Source of the DNA: Fidelibacterota bacterium
GTDB taxonomy: Bacteria > Fidelibacterota > Fidelibacteria > Fidelibacterales > Fidelibacteraceae
NCBI GenBank assembly: GCA_018400915.1
Contig: JAGYLW010000008.1
Span: 1 to 34,095, forward strand
Direction of reading: 5' to 3'
Length of the DNA stretch: 34,095 bases
Shown here: one piece after another, positions 18,215 to 26,299 of the stretch
Numbering within the stretch: the first letter of the stretch is position 1
Layout of the letters: every line of letters begins with the position of its first letter
Notes under the pieces: generated by a model
Databases searched by the model: none
Seen by the model: the letters and a program-made list of their open reading frames with translations, nothing else
Told to the model about the DNA's origin: nothing
Translations under genes and position numbers: made by a program

Positions 18215-19543
18215 ATGAAAAAAACGCTTACCGTTATGCTGATCGCCGTCACTTTCTTATTTGCGGAAGATTTTCGTTTTTATACGGACCATGCATGTTT
18301 CTACGACAAGGAAACACCCTTTGTGGAATTGTACTACATGCTCCCCCGCCATGCGCTGGGATGGAAGTCCGCCGGAGAGGGACAGATGCAGGGGAAATTC
18401 CTGATGGCGGTGAATATCTATGACAACGACGAACATGTATATGCAAAGACCGTGGCCGTCGAGGACCGCTGTTCCGTCGGCGATACCATTCTTGTACATG
18501 AATATATTCCCGAACAGCTCGGCCTGCATCTGGAGCCGGGAACGTACGAACTGCACACCGTGGTCCGGGATTTCCATTCGGGGGCGACCTCCGAAAGCCG
18601 GCGGGATATCCGGATCAGGTCTTTTACGGGCTCCCATCTGGAAATAAGCGATATCGTGGTCGCTTCTTACGCGGGAAAGACCGATGATGAGAACAAGTTC
18701 ACCAAGCCGGGGATGTACGATATCGTTCCGATGGCAAACCCGGAATTTGATAATGCAAGCGGTATTTTTTATACCTATTTTGAGGTTTATCAGCTGAGCC
18801 CCGGCAAGGCGTACGGTGTGCAAAGCAGTATCCGTGATCTTGACGGGAATATTATTGTGGAAAATGAAGAAGTCAAAGCCGTTGCACCCGGAAAATTTGA
18901 TGTCGTCATTGATTATATGGATATTCGTGAACTGGATCCCGGGATCTACCAGTACTGCGTGCGCCTGGAAGACAAAAATACGGGAGAAACGGCGAATGCG
19001 GACAGACGTGTGTTCATGACCGGGGAAACGGATATGGATGCGCTTCTGTATGATGATCATTATGCCCTGGGTGAAGAAGCACTGGATTCCATGTTCCAGG
19101 TCCTGAGACCCCTGATGACCCAGGATGAGATCCGGACTTACCGGAGGAGCAATGCGGACGCCCGGCAAAAACTGTTCGTGGAATTCTGGAAAAAACGTGA
19201 CAGCGACATGACCACGCCCGTCAACGAATACTATCTGCAGATCCGGGAACGTGTCCGCTATGCGGATGAACATTTCACCTATATGAACAAGGGTGCCGGA
19301 AGTGACCGGGGACGTGTGCTTCTGAAATACGGGCATCCGACGGAGATCCGCCGTTCCGGATTCGTCGGAGGTGAGAAGGATCATGAGATATGGTATTATG
19401 AAGGCATGCGCGGAGAGGTCTTCTTTGTGTTCTGTGATCTGCGGGGACGCGGTTATTATGAATTAATTCATAGTAATATGGAGGGGGAAAGAAAAAATGA
19501 GAACTGGCGGGCCGTCATCCAGGGCGGCGCGAAAAATTACTGA
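18215..19543 (+). CDS. GWxTD domain-containing secreted protein
   Basis: 442 aa with signal peptide. C-terminus QKLFVEFWKKRDSDMTTPVNEYYLQIRERVRYADEHFTYMNKGAGSDRGRVLLKYGHPTEIRR...HEIWYY matches the GWxTD domain. Confidence 0.82.
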   Translation: MKKTLTVMLIAVTFLFAEDFRFYTDHACFYDKETPFVELYYMLPRHALGWKSAGEGQMQGKFLMAVNIYDNDEHVYAKTVAVEDRCSVGDTILVHEYIPEQLGLHLEPGTYELHTVVRDFHSGATSESRRDIRIRSFTGSHLEISDIVVASYAGKTDDENKFTKPGMYDIVPMANPEFDNASGIFYTYFEVYQLSPGKAYGVQSSIRDLDGNIIVENEEVKAVAPGKFDVVIDYMDIRELDPGIYQYCVRLEDKNTGETANADRRVFMTGETDMDALLYDDHYALGEEALDSMFQVLRPLMTQDEIRTYRRSNADARQKLFVEFWKKRDSDMTTPVNEYYLQIRERVRYADEHFTYMNKGAGSDRGRVLLKYGHPTEIRRSGFVGGEKDHEIWYYEGMRGEVFFVFCDLRGRGYYELIHSNMEGERKNENWRAVIQGGAKNY

Positions 19544-20204
19544 TCTCCTTGTTGCTTTTGCGGACTGGCTGTATCCCCCGCAGTGTCTGATCTGCGGAGA
19601 GCGCTCGGAGCTGACCCCCTTTTTATGTGAACGGTGTTTTGCATCATGCCCCCGCTGCGGGCAGATCCCCGATCCTCTTATTGCCTGCGGGAACCCGCCG
19701 GCGGACAAGGCCTTTTCAATGTTTTATTTTAACGAAGGCGTGCAGGCCCTGGTATATCATTTAAAATACGGTGACATGCCTTTTATCGGAGCATTCCTCG
19801 GCCGGCAGGCCGGCCGGTATTTTGCCTCTACCTCTCTCTCCGGCTGCGATGCGCTGGTCCCCGTTCCGCTGTACCGGACACGTCTCCGTGAGAGAACGTA
19901 TAATCAGTCGGATTACATCGCCTCGGGGATCGGGAAAGTATGGGGTGTCCCGGTGGAAAAAAAGCTTCTGGTCCGCTGCAGGGATACGGGCACGCAAACG
20001 GAACTGAGCAGGATAGCACGCCGGGAAAATGTCCGGAACGCCTTTAGGGTGGGAAAAGGGATCAGGATCCCTTCTCATGTATGTATCGTGGATGATGTGT
20101 TGACGACGGGTGCCACATGTATGGAGGCGGCGCGCAGCCTGAAAAATGCGGGAGTGGAAAAAGTAAGTATACTCACGCTGGCCGCAGCTGAAAAAGATCA
20201 ATAA
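19497..20204 (+). CDS. comF: ComF-family phosphoribosyltransferase-like protein
   Basis: 235 aa. LADWLYPPQCLICGE...CERCFASCPRCGQ zinc-finger region and VCIVDDVLTTGATCMEAARSLKNAG PRTase motif. Overlaps the 3' end of the preceding gene. Confidence 0.92.
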   Translation: MRTGGPSSRAARKITDLLVAFADWLYPPQCLICGERSELTPFLCERCFASCPRCGQIPDPLIACGNPPADKAFSMFYFNEGVQALVYHLKYGDMPFIGAFLGRQAGRYFASTSLSGCDALVPVPLYRTRLRERTYNQSDYIASGIGKVWGVPVEKKLLVRCRDTGTQTELSRIARRENVRNAFRVGKGIRIPSHVCIVDDVLTTGATCMEAARSLKNAGVEKVSILTLAAAEKDQ

Positions 20205-20401
20205 AAGATCTTTTTGCTGGGGATAATGGCCCAGCAGATCAGATATGCCAGGATCGCCGGGAAGAAACCGGAAAACACCATGACAAAAATGAAAAGAATA
20301 CGCACCAGTGTTACATCGATGTTGAAGTAATCCGCAATTCCCGCCATGACCCCTCCGATCATTGCGGAATCAATTGAACGATAGAGTTTTTTCTTTACCA
20401 T
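20198..20401 (-). CDS. PspC-domain protein
   Basis: MVKKKLYRSIDSAMIGGVMAGIADYFNIDVTLVRILFIFVMVFSGFFPAILAYLICWAIIPSKK. ATG at 20401 preferred over the track start at 20509. Overlaps the comF 3' end convergently. Confidence 0.9.
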   Translation of the reverse strand: MVKKKLYRSIDSAMIGGVMAGIADYFNIDVTLVRILFIFVMVFSGFFPAILAYLICWAIIPSKKIFY

Positions 20402-20523
20402 ATCTGCCTCATAATAATTCTTAAGATACGACAATTCCCATATCATGTCAAGATGTGAAAAAGTGCCGGAGTGAAAATACTCCGTTTCGCAGCGGGCCGG
20501 GTCCGGCAATATCTGAGTGTTTG

Positions 20524-20595
20524 CTCCGGAGATAGGATTCGAACCTACAACCTAGTGGTTAACAGCCACCCGCTCTACCATTGAGCCACTCCGGA
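20524..20595 (-). tRNA. tRNA-Asn(GTT)
   Basis: TCCGGAG...CTCCGGA acceptor stem, anticodon arm GGTGG-CTGTTAA-CCACT, T arm GTAGG-TTCGAAT-CCTAT; 72 nt, CCA not encoded. Confidence 0.96.
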
Positions 20596-20640
20596 ATCAA
20601 AAAGCCAGCTAATTTAAACAGAAATCATGCCTCAGGCAAT

Positions 20641-20679
20641 AAAAAAAACCGGGAAATCCCCATAGCGGGTATTTCCGGG
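20641..20679 (-). terminator. rho-independent-like hairpin with T-run on minus strand
   Basis: Imperfect stem CC(g)GGAAATCCC / GGG(t)ATTTCC(g)GG around loop catagc; minus strand continues into TTTTTTT. No annotated minus-strand gene ends here. Confidence 0.55.
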
Positions 20680-20921
20680 CGCTGAAGTGCGTTTGTGACC
20701 GGTATCACTGCGTGGTTTTCTGCCTTGCCGCTTTTCTCCCGAGTTTTTACATTTCGGCAGCGTTCATCGTACAGAGGGGGAGATCTCATGCAGCAACGCG
20801 GTAATAAATTGTTATTGAAGAAGTATCGGTCCGTTCATCGTATTTACAGGATATTCTATCCTCCGTAAGATCAGCCGGAATGCGAAGTGAAAATGCAATA
20901 TAAAAAAGAGGGGGACACACC

Positions 20922-21728
20922 ATGAAAAAGTTCACATATATCTTCCTGTTGCCGCTGGCGATCCTGCTGTGCAGTTCCTGCGGAGAGGCGGTCACTCCGG
21001 CGACGGATGGAACGGAAACACTGCAACGTCAGTATGACATCAGCGGCGAGGCGCACAATGAGGCCCTCGACCTTGTGTATGAGGAATTCGCCGGGCAAAA
21101 GGAAATCGGCTGCCTTCCTTCCGACCTCACGGAATGCTGTGAGCATGCGGAGAACATCCTCCGCGGCGCCCGTTTATCCGGGCTGAGAACGGAGCTTGAT
21201 TTAAAGAACGGGACCCTGATCCCGGAGATCATTCCCGGACGAAGGTTCGCAAAGAACGCCTCAAATGAAGATGTGGTAAATATGCTCAGCGACAGTCTGG
21301 ACATATTCCGGGAATATCAGGGCGTTTTTGATTCCATCGCCCTGATCCTGGACAGTCCTGCGGATACCGAACAGAAACATGCCGAGCTTACCGCATTTTA
21401 CGTGCGTATTGACAACACGGTGGAAAATGAGAAAGATAAAACGGTACTGATGTATTTTCTGAGCACCGTGATCCATTCGCTGGATTACTGGGAGACGCAC
21501 ATGCAGGAATGGCGGGAGCTTTTTACCTGCGGAATGCAGAAGCCGGCCATGGGAATTGTCGGAGCGGTCGGCATTATTGACGGTGCCGGTGCGGTGATCG
21601 GTGCGGTTGAAGGCTTTTGTGACACGGAACCCGGAGAGGAGGGGCGTGCATGGAAGATCGTGGGAAGGGCCGTCGGGGAAGCGGCGAACGCTTCGCTCAT
21701 GGCAACGCTGAGCATCATACTGTTATAG
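20922..21728 (+). CDS. predicted lipoprotein of unknown function with Gly/Ala-rich hydrophobic C-terminus
   Basis: 268 aa. MKKFTYIFLLPLAILLCSSCGEA lipobox; C-terminal MGIVGAVGIIDGAGAVIGAVEGF...VGRAVGEAANASLMATLSIILL; GAGGGGG-type RBS upstream. Confidence 0.75.
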   Translation: MKKFTYIFLLPLAILLCSSCGEAVTPATDGTETLQRQYDISGEAHNEALDLVYEEFAGQKEIGCLPSDLTECCEHAENILRGARLSGLRTELDLKNGTLIPEIIPGRRFAKNASNEDVVNMLSDSLDIFREYQGVFDSIALILDSPADTEQKHAELTAFYVRIDNTVENEKDKTVLMYFLSTVIHSLDYWETHMQEWRELFTCGMQKPAMGIVGAVGIIDGAGAVIGAVEGFCDTEPGEEGRAWKIVGRAVGEAANASLMATLSIILL

Positions 21729-21738
21729 AGGTGAGACC

Positions 21739-21903
21739 ATGAAAAAAGCCGTATCCGTACTGATCGTGACAGGGGCGGTATTCATGCTGGAATTCAATCT
21801 GCTGGAGCCGGTATTCCGCCGGGCGCATGCCTGGATCGAACCCCTTCTGGCATTGGGGATCATGGCGGCATTGCTGTGCTGGAACGGTAAGTGCTTTAAA
21901 TAG
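21739..21903 (+). CDS. 54-aa predicted membrane microprotein
   Basis: Below the ORF track cutoff. MKKAVSVLIVTGAVFMLEFNLLEPVFRRAHAWIEPLLALGIMAALLCWNGKCFK*. RBS-like GAGGTGA upstream, 10 nt after the lipoprotein stop. Confidence 0.65.
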   Translation: MKKAVSVLIVTGAVFMLEFNLLEPVFRRAHAWIEPLLALGIMAALLCWNGKCFK

Positions 21904-21951
21904 CGACGTAAGAACACCGGGCGGAGACTGTTTCCCGCAACGGATGCCGTA

Positions 21952-22560
21952 TCAGCCGAAAACGATCTGGCAGATGACGACCGCCGCAATAATTCCGGCA
22001 AGGTCGGCGGTCAGGGCTGCCGGCAGGGCGTGGCGGGTCTCTTTTACACTGATGGAGCCGAAATAGACAGCCAGGATATAGAAGGTCGTTTCCGTTGAAC
22101 CCATCATAATGGAGACCAGCCGGCCGATATAGGAATCCGCCCCATGGGTCTTAATGAGCTCTGACATGATCCCCAGGGCGCCGCTGCCCGAAAGAGGGCG
22201 CATCAGGGCCATGGGAACGACTTCGCCCGGCATGCCGATGCGGCTGGTGACGGGCGAAAGGATCCAGGACAGAATGTCCATTGCCCCGGAGGAACGGAAG
22301 GCACTGATGGCCAGAAAGATGGCGACCAGGAAAGGGATGATGCGCAACGCCACCTGGAAGCCTTCTTTGGCCCCTTCCGTAAATACCTCGTAGACCTTCA
22401 GTCCCTTGGAGTAACCGTAGATCGGGATAATAACGATGATCAGAGGAATGGCGATAACAGAGATGACCTGCATGACCTCAATAAAGGAGAACAGGACGAA
22501 GGCTGCGATCAGGGAACCCAGGATACCGAAGAGGACGATCCGTTTTTTAAGCTTCTTCAT
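21952..22560 (-). CDS. spmB: SpmB-like nucleoside-recognition (gate) domain membrane protein
   Basis: ATG at 22560 preceded by GAGGAGGA. GFQVALRIIPFLVAIFLAISAFRSSGAMDILSWILSPVTSRIGMPGEVVPMALMRPLSGSGALGIMSELIKTHGADSYIGRLVSIMMGSTETTFYILAVYFGS. Confidence 0.9.
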   Translation of the reverse strand: MKKLKKRIVLFGILGSLIAAFVLFSFIEVMQVISVIAIPLIIVIIPIYGYSKGLKVYEVFTEGAKEGFQVALRIIPFLVAIFLAISAFRSSGAMDILSWILSPVTSRIGMPGEVVPMALMRPLSGSGALGIMSELIKTHGADSYIGRLVSIMMGSTETTFYILAVYFGSISVKETRHALPAALTADLAGIIAAVVICQIVFG

Positions 22561-23230
22561 TTTTTTCCTCCTCCTCGGGATCAATATAATTTTCAACCTG
22601 GAAGCGCGGGAGGCGCTGCAGGACCTTTGTCATGATCAGTGCCACGGTGGTTGATATCAGAGTGGCGACAATGACCGGGGCAATGATCTCCGTGGGGTTT
22701 TCAGAGCCGGCCGCCGTCCGTATGCCGATAATGGTTGCCGGTATGACCGTGATGCTGGAGGTGCTCATCGCCATAAAGGTGCATTGCGCATTCGTTGCGA
22801 TATATTTGTGTTTGTTCAGCTTCTGCATGTCCTGGAACGCCTTCAGCCCCAGCGGCGTTGAGGCATTCCCGAGCCCGAGCATCGTTGCGGACAACGCCAT
22901 GATGATCGATCCCATGGCGGGATGTTCCGGAGGTACGTCCGGGAACAGCTTGACCATCACGGGACGCAGGCCGCGGGCGATCACCTTGATCAGGCCGGAT
23001 TTTTCTGCGATCTTCATAATACCGAGCCACAGGGCCATGATGCCGACAAGGCCCAGGGCAAGTTCAACGGCAAATTTTGAATAATCAAACGCGCTGTTCG
23101 TGAGCTGGCTTAACGGTTCGAAAGTGGGTGCCAGGTAGATACCCAGGGGGCTGAAGGTGATGCCAAGGCAGCGTATCCCGGCAACCGCCACGCCGATAAG
23201 TATCATCACAAGCCAGATAATATTGATCAT
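22547..23230 (-). CDS. spmA: SpmA-like nucleoside-recognition domain membrane protein
   Basis: 227 aa. GIMALWLGIMKIAEKSGLIKVIARGLRPVMVKLFPDVPPEHPAMGSIIMALSATMLGLGNASTPLGLKAFQDMQKLN. Overlaps the spmB start by 14 nt. Confidence 0.92.
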   Translation of the reverse strand: MINIIWLVMILIGVAVAGIRCLGITFSPLGIYLAPTFEPLSQLTNSAFDYSKFAVELALGLVGIMALWLGIMKIAEKSGLIKVIARGLRPVMVKLFPDVPPEHPAMGSIIMALSATMLGLGNASTPLGLKAFQDMQKLNKHKYIATNAQCTFMAMSTSSITVIPATIIGIRTAAGSENPTEIIAPVIVATLISTTVALIMTKVLQRLPRFQVENYIDPEEEEKNEEA

Positions 23231-23454
23231 GATTCCTTCTCCTTAACACAGCAAAAATGATTTTTTCAAAGCAAAATGTAAGTATAAATGTTTTTCTGAA
23301 CAAAGGATTATTAAAATTATACTTTTTTATTCCGGCCTCACCAATGCTCTTCCCCTTGTCCGAAGATTTCGGAAAACAGGAACTGTTCAATCAGGCGGCA
23401 ATTTTTCAGATACGCTGAACGTTCTCCTGCATATCCTGTCCGTCGGGGCCTGTA

Positions 23455-24666
23455 TCAGCGGCTTACTCCGAAACGTTCCACCCAGCGTTCTTTCAGTAAG
23501 AGATCGGTGTTGCGTTTGCGGATCCCCATTTCCTCAAAGGCCGCCGAAGAAACAAGCTGCCTCCAGTCGTAGTAATTCGGGTTTTTGTAGGTCCGGTAGG
23601 GATGCACGGCATTCGTTAAAAGCACAATAAAGACCTCATGTTCCGGATCGATCCAGATCGAAGTGCCGGTGTATCCCGTATGTCCGTAGCTTTCAGAGGA
23701 AAGATAGATGCCGCCGGAACTTTCGCCGCCGGGACTGTCCCATCCGAGGCAGCGGGTGTGTTTTTCCGAGACGGGCCGGGTAAATTTTTTGACGGTTCCC
23801 TTTTGAAAGATATGCACTCCCTCCAGCTCGCCTTTGTGAAGCATCATGCGGGAAAAACGGCTCAGGTCGGCGGCGGTGGAAAAAAGCCCCGCATGGCCGG
23901 TGATCCCTCCCAGGGAGCGGGCGTTGCTGTCGTGGACATCCCCGTGGATCAGTACATCGTTGAGGGTGTCGTATTCCGTGGGTACGATCCGCGAAAGGAG
24001 TGTTACCGGAGGATCGTAGAAGGTGTCATGCATGCCCAGGGGGGCGAAGATCTCCTTTTTCAGGTACTGGTCGACGGGCATGCCGCTGACGGATTCGACG
24101 ACCTTTGCCAGAATGATAAAACCGATGTCGGAATAGACCATCTTTTCGCCGGGCTTGGTGATCAGCGGACTTCGGAACATACTGTCCATGCGGGCTTCAG
24201 GGCTGCAGTCCATCTCGTAGAACAGGCGGAAGGGTTCAAATCCCGCCGTGTGTGTCAGCAGATGCCGGAGCGTGACGGTTTTTTTCAGTGCGGTCTGGAC
24301 CGGTGCCGGTCCGCGGAGGCGGGGAACATAGTCCGCGGCAGGGTCGTCCAGCCGTATGTCCCCGTTCTCATACAGTTTCATGATGGCGGAGGTCGTTCCT
24401 ATGACCTTGGTCAGCGAGGCGAGATCGAAGATATCATCCTTTTGCACCGGTCGCTTTTGCGCATAGGTATGATACCCGGCTGCGTGATGAATAATAACAC
24501 TGTCTTTGTTCCCCGCAATAAGGACAGCCCCCGGCCAGGCGGAATCGGCCACAGCGTCTTCCATCATTTCCGGCAGGGGTTTATATTTAAGGGACGGTTT
24601 TCCGCAGCTGCCGAGAATGAGAATGGAGATCAGCAGGATCAGGATCGTGTTTGTGATTCTTTTCAT
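23455..24666 (-). CDS. serine hydrolase, beta-lactamase/penicillin-binding-protein-like lipoprotein
   Basis: 403 aa. Lipobox LGSCG, SxxK motif DLASLTKVIGT, YSDIGFIILAKVVE, GHTGYTGTSIWIDP. Confidence 0.9.
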   Translation of the reverse strand: MKRITNTILILLISILILGSCGKPSLKYKPLPEMMEDAVADSAWPGAVLIAGNKDSVIIHHAAGYHTYAQKRPVQKDDIFDLASLTKVIGTTSAIMKLYENGDIRLDDPAADYVPRLRGPAPVQTALKKTVTLRHLLTHTAGFEPFRLFYEMDCSPEARMDSMFRSPLITKPGEKMVYSDIGFIILAKVVESVSGMPVDQYLKKEIFAPLGMHDTFYDPPVTLLSRIVPTEYDTLNDVLIHGDVHDSNARSLGGITGHAGLFSTAADLSRFSRMMLHKGELEGVHIFQKGTVKKFTRPVSEKHTRCLGWDSPGGESSGGIYLSSESYGHTGYTGTSIWIDPEHEVFIVLLTNAVHPYRTYKNPNYYDWRQLVSSAAFEEMGIRKRNTDLLLKERWVERFGVSR

Positions 24667-24751
24667 AGGTTTCCCTTGTTTTCTTCTTTCTTGAAAATGT
24701 AAATATTATTCGTAAATTCCAACGGGAAATTCGAAATACAGAGGTGTTTTC

Positions 24752-25765
24752 ATGACAAGGCATCAAATATTATTGCTGATCCTTGCAGGGTTAGTGTTCT
24801 TCTCCTGTTCCGATGCGCCGCTACTGACCCTGCGCGGGGAGACCATGGGAACTTTTTATATGGTGAAGGTCTGCGGAGCGGAAGAAGGTCATGAAAAGGC
24901 ACGGATCCGCATGGCGGTCAATGCCGCCCTGACATCCGTCAATCGATCCATGAACACCTATGATTCCCAAAGTGAAATATCACAGTTCAATGCGTACAGT
25001 GAAAAAGGCGCTTTCCCGCTTTCGCCGGATTTTATTGAGGTGACGGAAATCGCGGACAGCGTATACGGCGTTTCCCGCGGGGCATTTGATCCGACCGTGG
25101 GCGCTCTGGTCGATATGTGGGGGTTCGGGGAAAGCGGGATCTCCGAAATGCCCGACAGTGCGGCTGTCAGCAGGAATTTACAACATGTCGGCATGGACAA
25201 GATACGTATCCTGAAGAACGGTATTTTGAAAAAGGATCCGGAGCTTCATCTGGATTATGCGTCGCTGGCCAAGGGATACGGGGTCGATGCGGTGCTGCGC
25301 GGGATCCGGGAGCTGGGATATGAGGATCTGCTTGTGGAGATCGGGGGAGAGGTTCGGGCAGGCGGCACCTGTAACGGAAGGCCCTGGATGGTGGGGGTCG
25401 CCGTGCCGGAAGCGGAGAATGTCGCCAACCGGAGATATTCCCTGCGCATCGCTCTGGAGGATATGGCGTGTGCAACCTCCGGCGACTATCAGCAGTTTTA
25501 CGAGCTGAAAGGAAAACGTTATTCGCATCTGATCGACCCCAAGACCGGTTATCCCATCGAACATGAACTCACTTCGGTAAGCGTGATCGCCGGAAGCTGT
25601 GTGGTTGCCGATGCGCTTGCAACCGCCGCCATTGTGCTGGGGAAGCATAAAGGGATGGAAATGATCGAATCCCTGGAGGGTGTGGAGGCGCATTTCATCT
25701 ACCGCGACAGGCGGGGCGGATTACAGACCGTCGTCTCTTCAGGCTGGACGAAATACCAGCAATAA
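24752..25765 (+). CDS. apbE: FAD:protein FMN transferase
   Basis: 337 aa. Lipobox FFSCS, TMGTFYMVK, SRGAFDPTVGALVDMWGFG, DYASLAKGYGVDAV, YSHLIDPKTGYPI, ADALATAAIVLG. Confidence 0.95.
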   Translation: MTRHQILLLILAGLVFFSCSDAPLLTLRGETMGTFYMVKVCGAEEGHEKARIRMAVNAALTSVNRSMNTYDSQSEISQFNAYSEKGAFPLSPDFIEVTEIADSVYGVSRGAFDPTVGALVDMWGFGESGISEMPDSAAVSRNLQHVGMDKIRILKNGILKKDPELHLDYASLAKGYGVDAVLRGIRELGYEDLLVEIGGEVRAGGTCNGRPWMVGVAVPEAENVANRRYSLRIALEDMACATSGDYQQFYELKGKRYSHLIDPKTGYPIEHELTSVSVIAGSCVVADALATAAIVLGKHKGMEMIESLEGVEAHFIYRDRRGGLQTVVSSGWTKYQQ

Positions 25766-25770
25766 TGAAC

Positions 25771-25813
25771 GTTGAGTCGTTGATTTGTTGAGTTGTTGAA
25801 ACGAAGAGACGAG
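25771..25813. repeat. degenerate GTTGAGT-type array
   Basis: gttgagtcgttgatttgttgagttgttgaaacgaagagacgag, starting 5 nt after the apbE stop. Confidence 0.85.
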
Positions 25814-25826
25814 GAAATGCGGTGTA

Positions 25827-25890
25827 CATCGTCATCCCGTCCGTCAGCTGACGGATCGGGATCCCCAACATCTGACGACTGAGAAACGGA
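25827..25890. repeat. hairpin repeat element copy A (CGTCATCCCG...CGGGATCCCCAA-ATCTGACGACTGA)
   Basis: catcgtcatcccgtccgtcagctgacggatcgggatccccaacatctgacgactgagaaacgga; apical CCGTCAGCTGACGG is a perfect palindrome. Confidence 0.88.
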
Positions 25891-25891
25891 A

Positions 25892-25970
25892 GTCGTTGAT
25901 TCGTTAATCTGTTAATTTGTTAATTTGTTGTTGAGTTGTCGAGACGTTGAGTCGTTGAGACGAAGGGACA
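25892..25970. repeat. degenerate GTTGAGT/GTTAATT-type array
   Basis: gtcgttgattcgttaatctgttaatttgttaatttgttgttgagttgtcgagacgttgagtcgttgagacgaaggga. Confidence 0.85.
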
Positions 25971-25976
25971 TAATGA

Positions 25977-26032
25977 CATCGTCATCCCGAACTGGTTTCG
26001 GGATCCCCAATATCTGACGACTGAGAGACGGA
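25977..26032. repeat. hairpin repeat element copy B
   Basis: catcgtcatcccgaactggtttcgggatccccaatatctgacgactgagagacgga. Confidence 0.9.
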
Positions 26033-26058
26033 GAGAAACATTGCACAGGTACCTTGCA

Positions 26059-26079
26059 GCCCTGAGCTTGTCGAAGGGC
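26059..26079. repeat. short hairpin element GCCCTGAGCTTGTCGAAGGGC
   Basis: Stem GCCCT/AGGGC; related copy at 26226-26246. Confidence 0.85.
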
Positions 26080-26087
26080 CGGAAGAG

Positions 26088-26131
26088 GTTGAAACGTGGA
26101 GTCGTTGAGACGGAGGGACTGAGGGACGAAG
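26088..26131. repeat. degenerate GTTGAGT-type array
   Basis: gttgaaacgtggagtcgttgagacggagggactgagggacgaag. Confidence 0.7.
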
Positions 26132-26140
26132 AAAACCCTT

Positions 26141-26188
26141 CACCGTCATCCCGAACTGGTTTCGGGATCCCCAATATATGACGACTGG
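26141..26188. repeat. hairpin repeat element copy C
   Basis: caccgtcatcccgaactggtttcgggatccccaatatatgacgactgg; nearly identical to copy B. Confidence 0.9.
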
Positions 26189-26225
26189 ATCCCGTTTAGC
26201 ATTTAGAGAGCATGGATACCTCACA

Positions 26226-26246
26226 ACCCTGAGCCTGTCGAAGGGT
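26226..26246. repeat. short hairpin element ACCCTGAGCCTGTCGAAGGGT
   Basis: Second copy of the 26059 element; outer pair is A-T where the first copy has G-C. Confidence 0.85.
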
Positions 26247-26299
26247 TGAAGGTTGATAGCCCGGCGCGCAACGCCGGGACCCGCGCCGTTTAATTTCTT

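Noticed and set aside
18257-19384. 375-aa minus-strand ORF
   Set aside because: Antisense of the GWxTD gene; low-plausibility protein.
21952-23230. SpmA/SpmB as evidence of sporulation
   Set aside because: These nucleoside-recognition-domain proteins are common in non-sporulating bacteria and no other sporulation genes are present.
23638-24702. 354-aa plus-strand ORF
   Set aside because: Antisense of the serine hydrolase gene.
25766-26299. CRISPR array
   Set aside because: Repeats are degenerate, of mixed type and irregularly spaced, with no uniform spacers and no cas genes.
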